DNA from: Tragulus kanchil
Taxonomy: Eukaryota; Chordata; Mammalia; Artiodactyla; Tragulidae
DNA: 64,000 nucleotides
Assembly (NCBI GenBank): GCA_022376925.1
Contig: JAIOJX010000031.1
Coordinates: 142,928,854-142,992,853, forward strand
Direction of reading: 5' to 3'
Shown here: piece after piece, positions 1 through 11,470 of the stretch
How the letters are laid out: each line of letters starts with the position of its first letter
Numbering within the stretch: position 1 is the first letter of the stretch
Position numbers and translations under genes: made by a program
Notes under the pieces: model-generated
What the model saw: only the letters and a program-made list of their open reading frames with translations
Databases searched by the model: none
Told to the model about the DNA's origin: nothing

Positions 1-406
1 CGAAAACATTTTCAAAGTAGATTTTTTTTAAAAGGTTACACATCTTTGGAGAAGTAACTGATTTATAGGATTGGGGTAAGAGACTTACAAAATGAGCCTA
101 AAGCATCTCTTAATAGCAGAAAGTAAGGATGTACTAAAAAACTAAAAAAGCATAGCAAACCAAAAATTGATGTGGGCCTACCAAAGGGACAAAGGAGTCA
201 ACTGACAGAAGCTCCCAGTGAGAGTGCTGGAACAACCTGGGCAACAATATAAATAAAATAATATTAGATTGTAACTTAAAATATGATATAAATATCATGA
301 GTTCATATGAACATAAATAGTCAAGCAAATAACTAAGATAGGGAAGAAGCGATACATTTCTCATTCAGAAGAAATGCAAATATTTTTGTATTACTCTCCT
401 CAAGGG
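1..406. other. Unique AT-rich DNA, nothing recognised
   Basis: No repeat family, RNA gene or convincing reading frame was recognised. Short open frames on both strands are unsupported. Confidence 0.5.
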
Positions 407-425
407 GTGTGTGTGTGTGTGTGTG
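407..425. repeat. (GT)n microsatellite
   Basis: An uninterrupted GT dinucleotide run of about nine units directly abuts the 3' end of the following antisense Bov-tA SINE. Simple repeats at the tail end are common for this SINE class. Confidence 0.9.
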
Positions 426-623
426 CTGAGTCATGTCTGACTTTGTGCAGGCCCATAGACTGTAGCCTGCCAGGCTGTTCTGCCCATGGAATTCCCTAGG
501 CACGAGTACTGGAATGGGGTGCCATTTGCTACTGAATCTTCCTGACATAGGGATTGAACTCTCATCTCTTGTGTCTCCTGCACTGGCAGGTGGGTATTTT
601 TCCTCTAGCACCGCCTGGGAAGC
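425..623 (-). mobile_element. Bov-tA/Bov-A2 SINE, antisense
   Basis: The segment reads as the reverse complement of a composite bovid SINE. The Bov-A part comes first (gctgagtcatgtctgac, gtagcctgccaggct, actggaatgggg), followed by the tRNA-derived end with the complement of the B box (gggattgaactctcatctc) and the terminal cctgggaagc. It is moderately diverged. It has no coding capacity. Confidence 0.85.
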
Positions 624-944
624 ACTCTGTCCTCAAGGAAGTGAAGCACAACTTCCCATCCTTACGTCCAGGGCATGCACAGTAACCTCCTTCTAAAGTG
701 GTCAGGAAAAAAAGAGGGGTGGGGGAGAGTAACCTCACCTTGGAGACACCTGACACACACTTCCTTAGCCAGTCAATCAGGTCAAATGCAACAGTGACGA
801 GTCACCTGGACAGTGTATATCCTTGATGAAAATGGTACTTATTTTTGTGGTGGTCTTCCCCTCAACTCACAACTCTGGTATAATCATGAGAAAAAAGCAG
901 ACAAATTCCAATAGCGTGGCATTTTGAAAAGATGTCTCTTACTT
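624..944. other. Unique DNA, nothing recognised
   Basis: No interspersed repeat, RNA gene or supported coding region was recognised between the SINE and the L1 fragment. Confidence 0.4.
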
Positions 945-1376
945 TTTCCATACCTCTCACCGGTGCACTCTTCCCTCCCTCCAACATTCATAAATCTGTT
1001 CTCTATGTCCTTTTATCCATCGATGCTCTGCGTGTGTATTTATCAGTACCATCTTACTAGATTCCCTATATATGTGCTAGTATACTGTATTTAGCTTTCT
1101 CTTTTTGACTTACTTCACTTAGTATAATAAGTTCTAGATTCATCCAGCAACATGGAAACTTATACTATCATATGTAAAAGAGATAACTATTGTCAATGCG
1201 CTGTAGGACTAAGGGATCTTACACGGAGGTTATGCGATGGCCTGGAGGGGTGGGATGGGAGAGACTGGGAGAGGGGCACGGGAGGGAGGGGTCAGGGATA
1301 TACCCATGACTGATCTGTAATTATACATATCTGTGAACAACAAAACTCTGTAAAAGCAAAATAAAAATAATTAAGT
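945..1376. mobile_element. 5'-inverted L1 3'-end fragment
   Basis: Positions ~945-1148 read as antisense L1 near the ORF2 end, with the complement of the tail 'atggaatctag' and of 'gaagtaag' (cttacttcacttagtataa). From ~1150 the strand switches and the sense L1 3'UTR follows (catggaaacttatac, gaggggtgggatgggag, tctgtaaaagcaa) to an A-rich tail near 1376. The two parts are adjacent in a normal L1 but head-to-head here, the arrangement made by twin priming during retrotransposition. No intact reading frame. Confidence 0.65.
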
Positions 1377-1732
1377 AATAAAAAATATATATATATTCAA
1401 AAACACACACACATATATAAAAAAGAGATGTCTGACCAGTACTCCTTCAAACTGTCTAGGTCATCTAAAATGAGAAGTCTGAGAAAGCATCACTATCATG
1501 AGGAACTTGAAGAGACACAAAAATTAAACGTAATGAAATACTGGATCTGAGAGGGGACATTAGGTACAACAAAGGAATTTATGGACTTTAGTTTATAATA
1601 ATGGGTTAACATTGGTTCAATAATTGTAACAAATTCATGAAAGATACCAACAACAGAAGTAAGCAGGTATAGGAATTCTCTGTACTATCTTCTCAAAGAA
1701 AATCCAAAAAAGAGGGAATATATGTATACATA

Positions 1733-1858
1733 TTGGAGAAGGGAATGGCAACCCACTTCAGCATACTTGCCTGGAGAATCCCATGGACAGAAGAGCCTGG
1801 AGGGCTACAGTCCACAGGATCACAAAGAGACACAACTGAAGTGACTTAGCACGCACAT
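1733..1858 (+). mobile_element. Bov-A/Bov-tA SINE tail, sense
   Basis: The sequence runs from ggagaagggaatggcaaccc through cctggagaatcccatggac to gtgacttagcacgcac, the Bov-A part of the composite ruminant SINE. It lacks the tRNA head. It is flanked by near-identical copies of atgtatacatat (about 1722 and 1860), consistent with a target-site duplication. Confidence 0.85.
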
Positions 1859-2809
1859 ATGTATACATATAGACTATTCACTTTGCTGTACTGTAAAAAC
1901 TAGCACAGCATTGTAAAGCAACTATATGTCAATAAAAAAAGAACTTCAAATTTTTTCTGTAAATTTAAAATTTCTAAAAAATAAAGGTGATATTTAAGAA
2001 AAGATACAAACACAGATGTGTGAATAATAAGATTTAGGACTTACTTCAGTGAACAACCTCAAAATGAAAAGTAAAACCAATCTAGTATCTAGTATTTCCA
2101 GTCTTTTTAGTACCTGAACTGCATCCCTGAAAGTCAATCCAGTTGCCTCCAAATCAATTAAGAAAATAGCTCTAGATGTTACGCAGTCCCACCTCCAGCT
2201 CAATCCTTGGGTGTGAAGGCAATTAAAACGTGAGGGTTTTTCCTCCTTGTGAATAGTAATTGCATGGACCTGCATCTCATATTACAGATTTCTGCTACTG
2301 AGCAAACCTATTCATTATTCAGCTCCTTCACAAATACTTATCGACACCTTTGTGTTACAGGAACTATTCTGGGCAATAGACACCTAGCTGAAAATAAGAG
2401 AGGCAATCTCTCACGGACCTCACATTCTGGTGGTTGGGGGAGTAAGCAACAAGCCAGTCAATTAGTTTCCAGTCACTCCCACTAGTCAATGACACCAGAC
2501 CTTTTCAGATGCAACCTCCATCCACTTCCAAGCCTTCTTAATTTTCTATTCTATGATTCTGTTTCTTGGACTTAATGAATATGATCTTCTGCTCTATCTC
2601 TAGGCAGCTTGAGGAGAGAACATTTCTTCTGACAGCAAACTAAAGCAAAGTTGAATTCATAATTCAATTTCCTTATTTTTTTAGATGAAGAAAGTGAAGC
2701 TCGTGCCATTAGACAACCAACATAAAGGCCAACAGTCTCCAATTCAGAGTTCCTTATAGGATTCCCCCCTAAGTGCAAATTTGTTACATTTAGAATATGT
2801 ATACATATT

Positions 2810-2933
2810 GGAGAAGGGGATGGCAACCCACTTCAGCATACTTGCCTGGAGAATCCCATGGACAGAAGAGCCTGGAGGGCTACAGTCCACAGGATCACAA
2901 AGAGACACAACTGAAGTGACTTAGCACGCACAT
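2810..2933 (+). mobile_element. Bov-A/Bov-tA SINE tail, second copy
   Basis: Duplicate of the element at 1733-1858, carried in copy B of duplication 1. It is not an independent insertion: its flanks are the same too. Confidence 0.85.
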
Positions 2934-3458
2934 ATGTATACATATAGACTATTCACTTTGCTGTACTGTAAAAACTAGCACAGCATTGTAAAGCAACTAT
3001 ATGTCAATAAAAAAAGAACTTCAAATTTTTCCTGTAAATTTAAAATTTCTAAAAAATAAAGGTGATATTTAAGAAAAGATACAAACACAGATGTGTGAAT
3101 AATAAGATTTAGGACTTACTTCAGTGAACAACCTCAAAATGAAAAGTAAAACCAATCTAGTATCTAGTATTTCCAGTCTTTTTAGTACCTGAACTGCATC
3201 CCTGAAAGTCAATCCAGTTGCCTCCAAATCAATTAAGAAAATAGCTCTAGATGTTACGCAGTCCCACCTCCAGCTCAATCCTTGGGTGTGAAGGCAATTA
3301 AAACGTGAGGGTTTTTCCTCCTTGTGAATAGTAATTGCATGGACCTGCATCTCATATTACAGATTTCTGCTACTGAGCAAACCTATTCATTATTCAGCTC
3401 CTTCACAAATACTTATCGACACCTTTGTGTTACAGGAACTATTCTGGGCAATAGACAC

Positions 3459-5678
3459 CTAGCTGAAAATAAGAGAGGCAATCTCTCACGGACCTCACAT
3501 TCTGGTGGTTGGGGGAGTAAGCAACAAGCCAGTCAATTAGTTTCCAGTCACTCCCACTAGTCAATGACACCAGACCTTTTCAGATGCAACCTCCATCCAC
3601 TTCCAAGCCTTCTTAATTTTCTATTCTATGATTCTGTTTCTTGGACTTAATGAATATGATCTTCTGCTCTATCTCTAGGCAGCTTGAGGAGAGAACATTT
3701 CTTCTGACAGCAAACTAACGCAAAGTTGAATTCATAATTCAATTTCCTTATTTTTTTAGATGAAGAAAGTGAAGCTCGGTGCCATTAGACAACCAACATA
3801 GCCAGGAAATGGGACCCTAAAACTAACAGTCTCCAATTCAGAGTTCCTTATAGGATTCCCAGAGCACCCACTATAATGCTGCAAAATCTACGGAGTCTTG
3901 AAAAGGTTTCCTCACTCTGATATTCTATATAAATATCCAGATATTCTGTCTCTAAAAACCTCCTGGGAAACATATCAGCTCTACCTACACATTCAAGTAC
4001 TGTGCAATTGACACCCCAGAGAAATCTGATTCTTTTCTGCCTGTTAGCAAAGTGGTGAGGACTCCGCCAGTGAACAAAGGATCAAAACGAGACAGAAAAT
4101 GTGCAAGTTGTGAAAGAAGCATCTTGGGTTTTTTTTCTTTAAAATATTGTGACATCGTACCCATGGCAGACGTTATTTTCCCTATGATTGCCAGTAATCT
4201 AATTATTTCAGCGTGTTTTACAGCAGCAAGTAAATGCAGCACCTAACGAGAAGCAACGCGGTGACACACTCAGCAAAATATTACCCAGTGATGCTTTAAT
4301 CAATTAGAACATTGACGGCTGGTAAAGTTGGCAGGGCCCTTAAACCTCTGGCCTCCTGGTCCCTGTTAATACCTGATGATATTTCATCTGAGAATCTCAT
4401 TTGAGTTTGTCAGTAATTAAAATGCATGAAACTCAGTCCACTGTTAACCCCAGGTCTACCCTTCTGGATCCCAAATCTCTTATGAAAAGCTCTTCACCTC
4501 AACAAAACACCAATGGCTGTCTTGGCTATTTAGATGTATACGGATTTGGCAATATACAGAAGAGGTATACCTAGCTGAAAATAAGAGAGGCAATCTCTCA
4601 CGGACCTCACATTCTGGTGGTTGGGGGAGTAAGCAACAAGCCAGTCAATTAGTTTCCAGTCACTCCCACTAGTCAATGACACCAGACCTTTTCAGATGCA
4701 ACCTCCATCCACTTCCAAGCCTTCTTAATTTTCTATTCTATGATTCTGTTTCTTGGACTTAATGAATATGATCTTCTGCTCTATCTCTAGGCAGCTTGAG
4801 GAGAGAACATTTCTTCTGACAGCAAACTAAAGCAAAGTTGAATTCATAATTCAATTTCCTTATTTTTTTAGATGAAGAAAGTGAAGCTCGGTGCCATTAG
4901 ACAACCAACATAGCCAGGAAATGGGACCCTAAAACTAACAGTCTCCAATTCAGAGTTCCTTATAGGATTCCCAGAGCACCCACTATAATGCTGTAAAATC
5001 TACGGAGTCTTGAAAAGGTTTCCTCACTCTGATATTCTATATAAATATCCAGATATTCTGTCTCTAAAAACCTCCTGGGAAACATATCAGCTCTACCTAC
5101 ACATTCAAGTACTGTGCAATTGACACCCCAGAGAAATCTGATTCTTTTCTGCCTGTTAGCAAAGTGGTGAGGACTCCGCCAGTGAACAAAGGATCAAAAC
5201 AAGACAGAAAATGTGCAAGTTGTGAAAGAAGCATCTTGGGTTTTTTCTTTAAAATATTGTGACATCGTACCCATGGCAGACGTTATTTTCCCTATGATTG
5301 CCAGTAATCTAATTATTTCAGCGTGTTTTACAGCAGCAAGTAAATGCAGCACCTAACGAGAAGCAACGCGGTGACACACTCAGCAAAATATTACCCAGTG
5401 ATGCTTTAATCAATTAGAACATTGACGGCTGGTAAAGTTGGCAGGGCCCTTAAACCTCTGGCCTCCTGGTCCCTGTTAATACCTGATGATATTTCATCTG
5501 AGAATCTCATTTGAGTTTGTCAGTAATTAAAATGCATGAAACTCAGTCCACTGTTAACCCCAGGTCTACCCTTCTGGATCCCAAATCTCTTATGAAAAGC
5601 TCTTCACCTCAACAAAACACCAATGGCTGTCTTGGCTATTTAGATGTATACGGATTTGGCAATATACAGAAGAGGTAT
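3459..5678. repeat. Tandem direct duplication 2, period ~1.11 kb
   Basis: Copy A is about 3459-4568 and copy B about 4571-5678. The junction reads agaggtat followed by acctagctgaaaataag. Copies differ by rare substitutions and a T-run length (eight T at ~4131, six at ~5241). Because duplication 1 overlaps it, the block at 3461-3840 also occurs at 2386-2760, so it is present three times. Confidence 0.94.
4140..4420. promoter_or_regulatory. Candidate conserved non-coding element
   Basis: The stretch is free of recognisable repeats and has a composition typical of developmental enhancers: ccagtaatctaattatttca and caattagaacattga are homeodomain-like motifs, with mixed GC and AT blocks. Several short frames cross it on both strands, none recognisable. 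Conservation is inferred from appearance only. A duplicate lies at about 5251-5530. Confidence 0.3.
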
Positions 5679-6125
5679 GGAAAAGACCAGTCAGCTAACA
5701 GCTACTTGAGGAACAGTCACAAAACTATCATTACTTCTTTCTCAAACAAGAGCAATGGAGAAGAAAATGGATAATCCGCTTAAGCAAAATCTAAATAACA
5801 TACTTTGTAGGCATTAAAGAGATATTTGTGAAGATTGTGAAGTAAGACTGAAGATACAAAATTACATACAGGCTAGTCAACCATATTCAAAAGAAGACTG
5901 GAAAGAGATACATGGCACAAGAGTGACTATACCAGGGTATGAGCAATTTTTTCTGCTTTCAAACTAGTTTTGAATTGTCAAATTTGTCCCAACAGTAAAG
6001 AAAGCAAAACCTGAAAAAGTATTTTTAAACCATCAAAAAAGGTAACCACAAAATCTTAGGAGATGGCCCCAGCCTTCTCTGTTCTTTTTTTTCCCCCCGA
6101 CTCAAGGCACCAGAAGAATCACTGT
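5679..6125. other. Unique AT-rich DNA between duplications
   Basis: Single-copy stretch between duplication 2 and duplication 3. No repeat family, RNA gene or supported reading frame was recognised. Confidence 0.4.
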
Positions 6126-6254
6126 GGCCTCCCTTCCTCCACTCTGTTGGTTAAGAGGAGAACCTGTCATAAATCTGGTAACACTTGAGATGATCCACAT
6201 CTATGCTATGTGTTCCAGCCTGAGGCCTTATGATGAAAATAAAGCTGCCGCCTC

Positions 6255-6500
6255 CCTTCCCACTTGCCACCAGATTGCTGAGTGGTGGTGTTCAGCACAC
6301 TTTTCCTGAGGCACTTATTGCATGAGTGATATCCATGATGGAGCCCATAAATTTATACGACAAATCGAGGAAATGCTTTCTCACAAAGCCTTAAGAGGCA
6401 ATATTAATTAAATATGTCTTTTCACAAGGGATCATATAATATCTACTGCTGAGGTAATTAAGAATGAAGACATAAACTCATTAGATGTATACCAGAAAGA
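6255..6500. promoter_or_regulatory. Candidate conserved non-coding element
   Basis: Repeat-free, AT-rich DNA with homeodomain-like cores (gcaatattaattaaatatg, gaggtaattaagaatg). No coding frame is convincing. Its duplicate is at about 7371-7616. Function is inferred only from composition and motifs. Confidence 0.25.
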
Positions 6501-6796
6501 TGAAAATGCTCAGAAATTATAGACTGTTCATATACTACCCCCTCAGCCATATAGAGAAAGTCATGTGCCAGAGAGCTGAATGAGAATAAAAATTAAGTAC
6601 GTGTTTCTTTTTTCTTTGTGCAAATTCATTAACTAGCCAACTCAGGAAGTCCTCTAAGAAAGCCATTTCTTTTTTTTTTCTAATTAGATGAGTAGGTCTG
6701 ACGTTTCTGTTTCTCATCCAATCTTCACAAGATACTTCAATAGGACCTTCATGAAGTATGGTATCTAAATGGTCATTACAAGTCTGAAAACATGCC

Positions 6797-7130
6797 CCCC
6801 TTTTTTTTTAATTAAAGGATAATAGCTTTACAGAGTTGTATTGTTTACTGCCAAATATCAGCCTGTATTGGTCACAACTATACATACATTCCTTCCCTCC
6901 TGAAGTTTCCTCGAGACTCCCTCTCCATCTCACCTCTCTAGATTGTTAGAGAGCCCCTATTTGAATTCCCTTAGTCTTAAAGCAGATGCCCATTGCTCTT
7001 GCATATGGTAAAGTAAGTTTCCATGTTACTCTTTCCACATCTCACTCCCCCCTCCCCACAATGTCCGTAAGTCTGTTCTCTATGTCTGTTTCTCCATTGC
7101 TGCTGTGCATATACATTCATCGGTACCATC
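6797..7130 (-). mobile_element. L1 3'-end fragment, antisense
   Basis: The segment begins with a T-run (complement of the poly(A) tail) and continues with antisense ruminant L1 3' sequence, for example gtctgttctctatgtctg and cattcatcggtaccatc. It is truncated and non-coding, and ends where the old LTR-like repeat begins. Confidence 0.7.
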
Positions 7131-7238
7131 AACTTAGGATGTGGTTTTACTGGAGTAGGAGTGGCCCTAAATCCATAAGGACTGGGTCCTTACCAGAGAA
7201 CGAGAGACAGGGAGACGGGAAGAAGGCCATGGGAAGGG
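7130..7238 (-). mobile_element. Old LTR-like repeat, antisense, first partial copy
   Basis: The motifs gtggccctaaatccataagg, ggactgggtccttacc and gagagacagggagacgggaag match the complement orientation of a common ancient mammalian repeat whose other end reads tattagttccctaatactgctgtaaca (compare 53056). This copy is cut by the junction of duplication 3. Confidence 0.5.
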
Positions 7239-7911
7239 CCCCTCCTTCCCCTCCACTCTGTTTTGGTTAAGAGGAGAACCTGTCATAAATCTGGTAACAC
7301 TTGAGATGATCCACATCTATGCTATGTGTTCCAGCCTGAGGCCTTATGATGAAAATAAAGCTGCCGCCTCCCTTCCCACTTGCCACCAGATTGCTGAGTG
7401 GTGGTGTTCAGCACACTTTTCCTGAGGCACTTATTGCATGAGTGATATCCATGATGGAGCCCATAAATTTATACGACAAATCGAGGAAATGCTTCCTCAC
7501 AAAGCCTTAAGAGGCAATATTAATTAAATATGTCTTTTCACAAGGGATCATATAATATCTACTGCTGAGGTAATTAAGAATGAAGACATAAACTCATTAG
7601 ATGTATACCAGAAAGATGAAAATGCTCAGAAATTATAGACTGTTCATATACTACCCCCTCAGCCATACAGAGAAAGTCATGTGCCAGAGAGCTGAATGAG
7701 AATAAAAATTAAGTACGTGTTTCTTTTTTCTTTGTGCAAATTCATTAACTAGCCAACTCAGGAAGTCCTCTAAGAAAGCCATTTCTTTTTTTTTTTAATT
7801 AGATGAGTAGGTCTGACGTTTCTGTTTCTCATCCAATCTTCACAAGATACTTCAATAGGACCTTCATGAAGTATGGTATCTAAATGGTCATTACAAGTCT
7901 GAAAACATGCC

Positions 7912-8245
7912 CCCCTTTTTTTTTAATTAAAGGATAATAGCTTTACAGAGTTGTATTGTTTACTGCCAAATATCAGCCTGTATTGGTCACAACTATACAT
8001 ACATTCCTTCCCTCCTGAAGTTTCCTCGAGACTCCCTCTCCATCTCACCTCTCTAGATTGTTAGAGAGCCCCTATTTGAATTCCCTTAGTCTTAAAGCAG
8101 ATGCCCATTGCTCTTGCATATGGTAAAGTAAGTTTCCATGTTACTCTTTCCACACATCTCACTCCCTTCCCCCTCCCCACAATGTCCGTAAGTCTGTTCT
8201 CTATGTCTGTTTCTCCATTGCTGCTGTGCATATACATTCATCGGT
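7912..8245 (-). mobile_element. L1 3'-end fragment, antisense, second copy
   Basis: Duplicate of 6797-7130, produced by tandem duplication 3. It differs by a small pyrimidine-run expansion near 8160-8175. Confidence 0.7.
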
Positions 8246-9300
8246 ACCATCAACTTAGGATGTGGTTTTACTGGAGTAGGAGTGGCCCTAAATCCATAAG
8301 GACTGGGTCCTTACCAGAGAACGAGAGACAGGGAGACGGGAAGAAGGCCATGGGAAGGCTGAGAAAGACACTGGAGTGATGCTATCACAAACCAAGGGAC
8401 AGCTGGGGCTACCAGGAGCTGAAAGAGGCAAAAATGGGTCCTTTCCTGGGAGACCCCTTGCACTGTCGGTGGAAAATGGTTTGGAGAGTCCTTAAAAAGC
8501 TAGGAATATATCTACCATATGACCCAGCAACCCCACTACTGTGTATGTACCCTGAGAAAACCATGATTTAAAAGGATACACATACCCCAGTATTCACTGC
8601 AGCACTATTTACAATAGCCAGGACATGGAAGTAACCTAGACGTCCACTGACAGATAAAGGATAAAGAAGTTGTGGTACACACATACAAAGAAATATTACT
8701 CAGTAATAAAAAGGAACGAATTTGAGTTGGTGAAACTGAGGCCCAGAGCCTGTTATACAGCATGAAGTTAAGTTAGAAAGAGAAAAATAAATATTGTATA
8801 CTAGCGTCTATATATGGAATCTAGAAAAAGGGTACTGATTAATCTATTTACTGGGCAGGAATAGAGACAGAGACACAGAAAATGGACTTGTGGACAGAGC
8901 AGGGTGGGAAGAAGAGAGCGGGACAAATTGAGAGGGTAGCTTAGAAATGCATACATTATCATGTGTAAAACAGATAGCTAGTGGGAAGTCAGCATATGAC
9001 ACAGGAAGCTGAGCCTCGTGGTCTGTGACAGCCTAGGGAGGGTGGGATGGGAGGGTGGAAGGGAGGCTCTAGAAAGAGGGGCTAACTCACATGGTTGTAT
9101 GGCAGAAAACCAAGACAATACTGTAAAGCAATTATCATCCAATTTAAGACAATGTTTTAATGGGCCTAGAGGTTTCCGTGAGAACATGGACCTTGATCTT
9201 AGACTTCTAGCGGCAATAACAGGAAAATAACAAATTCATGATTTTTTTTAGACATTCAGTTTGTAGTACTTTATTACAGCAGTCCTATATAATAAACTCA
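8246..9300 (-). mobile_element. Old LTR-like repeat split by an L1
   Basis: The left part (8246-8456: gtggccctaaatccataag, gctatcacaaaccaaggg, gctaccaggagctgaaagagg) and the right part (9164-9300: ggaccttgatcttagacttc, tattacagcagtcc) form one ancient repeat in antisense orientation. It is interrupted by the sense L1 at 8457-9163. The family name is not certain. Confidence 0.5.
8457..9163 (+). mobile_element. L1 3' end, sense, 5'-truncated
   Basis: The order of motifs is that of a ruminant L1 3' end: ccatatgacccagcaacccc, ttcactgcagcactattta, atattactcagtaataaaaa, then the 3'UTR with gaggggtgggatggg-like sequence and gtaaagcaattatcatcc. The ORF2 portion has stops. It is inserted in the old LTR-like repeat. 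Confidence 0.85.
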
Positions 9301-9542
9301 CTAAATTGCTGCGTATATACATTCATCGGTACCATCAACTTAGGATGTGGTTTTACTGGAGTAGGAGTGGCCCTAAATCCATAAGGACTGGGTCCTTACC
9401 AGAGAACGAGAGACAGGGAGACGGGAAGAAGGCCATGGGAAGGCTGAGAAAGACACTGGAGTGATGCTATCACAAACCAAGGGACAGCTGGGGCTACCAG
9501 GAGCTGAAAGAGGCAAAAATGGGTCCTTTCCTGGGAGACCCC

Positions 9543-10248
9543 TTGCACTGTCGGTGGAAAATGGTTTGGAGAGTCCTTAAAAAGCTAGGAATATATCTAC
9601 CATATGACCCAGCAACCCCACTACTGTGTATGTACCCTGAGAAAACCATGATTTAAAAGGATACACATACCCCAGTATTCACTGCAGCACTATTTACAAT
9701 AGCCAGGACATGGAAGTAACCTAGACGTCCACTGACAGATAAAGGATAAAGAAGTTGTGGTACACACATACAAAGAAATATTACTCAGTAATAAAAAGGA
9801 ACGAATTTGAGTTGGTGAAACTGAGGCCCAGAGCCTGTTATACAGCATGAAGTTAAGTTAGAAAGAGAAAAATAAATATTGTATACTAGCGTCTATATAT
9901 GGAATCTAGAAAAAGGGTACTGATTAATCTATTTACTGGGCAGGAATAGAGACAGAGACACAGAAAATGGACTTGTGGACAGAGCAGGGTGGGAAGAAGA
10001 GAGCGGGACAAATTGAGAGGGTAGCTTAGAAATGCATACATTATCATGTGTAAAACAGATAGCTAGTGGGAAGTCAGCATATGACACAGGAAGCTGAGCC
10101 TCGTGGTCTGTGACAGCCTAGGGAGGGTGGGATGGGAGGGTGGAAGGGAGGCTCTAGAAAGAGGGGCTAACTCACATGGTTGTATGGCAGAAAACCAAGA
10201 CAATACTGTAAAGCAATTATCATCCAATTTAAGACAATGTTTTAATGG
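9543..10248 (+). mobile_element. L1 3' end, second copy
   Basis: Duplicate of 8457-9163, carried by tandem duplication 4. It shows no sign of independent insertion. Confidence 0.85.
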
Positions 10249-10659
10249 GCCTAGAGGTTTCCGTGAGAACATGGACCTTGATCTTAGACTTCTAGCGGCA
10301 ATAACAGGAAAATAACAAATTCATGATTTTTTTTAGCCATTCAGTTTGTAGTACTTTATTACAGCAGTCCTATATAATAAACTCACTAAATTAAGCTAGA
10401 AAGGTAACTGAAAATAAATTCAAAGGAAGGGTAAGCGAAGAATAAAACAAACAAGTAACAAAATAATAATAAAGTTACTGGTAATGAATAAGGAATGAAC
10501 AATCAGACAAGAGGAACAGAAACAATAATAAAAAAGCTGAATTTGTTAGGGAGGGGATACAACTATAAAAACAACTTATAAACTAAGTAAGAAAAGAGAA
10601 AAGTCACTCAACAATATTAGGGATAAAAATCTATCAAACTGAAAAAAAAAAAAACTACG

Positions 10660-11470
10660 AAACATCAGATATAATACATTTCTAATTACTTTAAAATATT
10701 TTAAATTTTTTAGAATAATTTCAGAATTTTAAAAATTTTGAAAAATTATATTCTGGTATAATCCTCACCCACGTTTTCTTAAATGTTAATGTCTTTTCCA
10801 GTGTTAATACAGTATAATGATTCTGAACAAAAAAAATTAACATTAATACAATGTTATTAACTAATCTACAGATCTAATTTGAATTTCACCAACTGTCCAA
10901 CTAATACCTTTTAACTAGACCACGATCTAATTCAAATTCATAAGGCTCAATTCGTTGTCATTGTCTCTTTAGTATTTCCATTCTGAGACAGTTCCACTGT
11001 GTCCTTTCTCTCTTATGACTGATATACTAAAGAGGTATTTTACAAACTATTCTTTAGGGTTTATCTTATGTGTTCTCACAATCAAACTCAGGTTGTGCAT
11101 TTTTGGCAACAAAATCACAGAAGTGATGTTGTGTCCTTAACAGTGCAACATATCAGGAATATGTGATATCAGTGTGTCTTACACTGGTGATGCCAACCAT
11201 AACCATGGGGTTAAAATAGTTAAGATAGCTTCTCCACTGAAAAGTAAACTTTTTCCCTTTGCAGTTTATGAATATCTTATGGGGAAATACATACAGGCAA
11301 TACCAAGACCCTGCTTAGCATAATAATTTCTCTGACTAATTTCAATGTCTACTGACAATTCTTATCTGCAACAATTATTACTATGATGCTTGTAAACTGA
11401 TGATTTTCTCTATCATTATCCATTCTACCTTTAATAATTGAAATCCTCCTTAAGGAAAAACTGTTCTTTC
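10660..11470 (-). mobile_element. Ancient L1M-type fragment
   Basis: Diverged old mammalian L1 3' region. Recognisable pieces in order are taatctacagatctaatttg, ggttgtgcatttttggcaac, cacagaagtgatgttgtgtc, acactggtgatgccaacc, ctgcaacaattattactatg and the ctccatttatttattta end. It leads directly into the AT-rich array. The strand is from memory of the usual orientation and is less certain. Confidence 0.6.

Larger units (their letters stand above)
1721..3860. repeat. Tandem direct duplication 1, period ~1.08 kb
   Basis: Copy A is 1721-2795 and copy B is 2796-3860. Both carry the same Bov-tA tail and the same unique DNA with only a few substitutions. Copy A is degraded just before the junction: about 20 bases present in copy B near 3801-3825 are missing, and 2767-2795 holds unmatched filler. 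This is probably an untrimmed overlap. Confidence 0.93.
6130..8357. repeat. Tandem direct duplication 3, period ~1.12 kb
   Basis: Copy A is about 6130-7238 and copy B about 7239-8357. The start of copy B (ctccttcccctccactctg) carries extra C and T bases compared with copy A at 6130-6148, showing local degradation at the junction. Elsewhere the copies are nearly identical. Confidence 0.93.
8225..10392. repeat. Tandem direct duplication 4, period ~1.085 kb
   Basis: Copy A is about 8225-9307 and copy B about 9308-10392. The junction reads cactaaatt followed by gctgcgtatatacattc; copy B starts with two changed or lost bases relative to gctgctgtgcatatac. The segment starting tatacattcatcgg occurs three times (7111, 8231, 9316) because duplication 3 overlaps. 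Confidence 0.95.

Noticed and set aside
4052..4246. Overlapping short frames on both strands
   Set aside because: Neither resembles a known protein; the stretch is better explained as possible non-coding conserved DNA.
8457..9163. An active L1 open reading frame
   Set aside because: Only the 3' end is present, with stops in the ORF2 portion.
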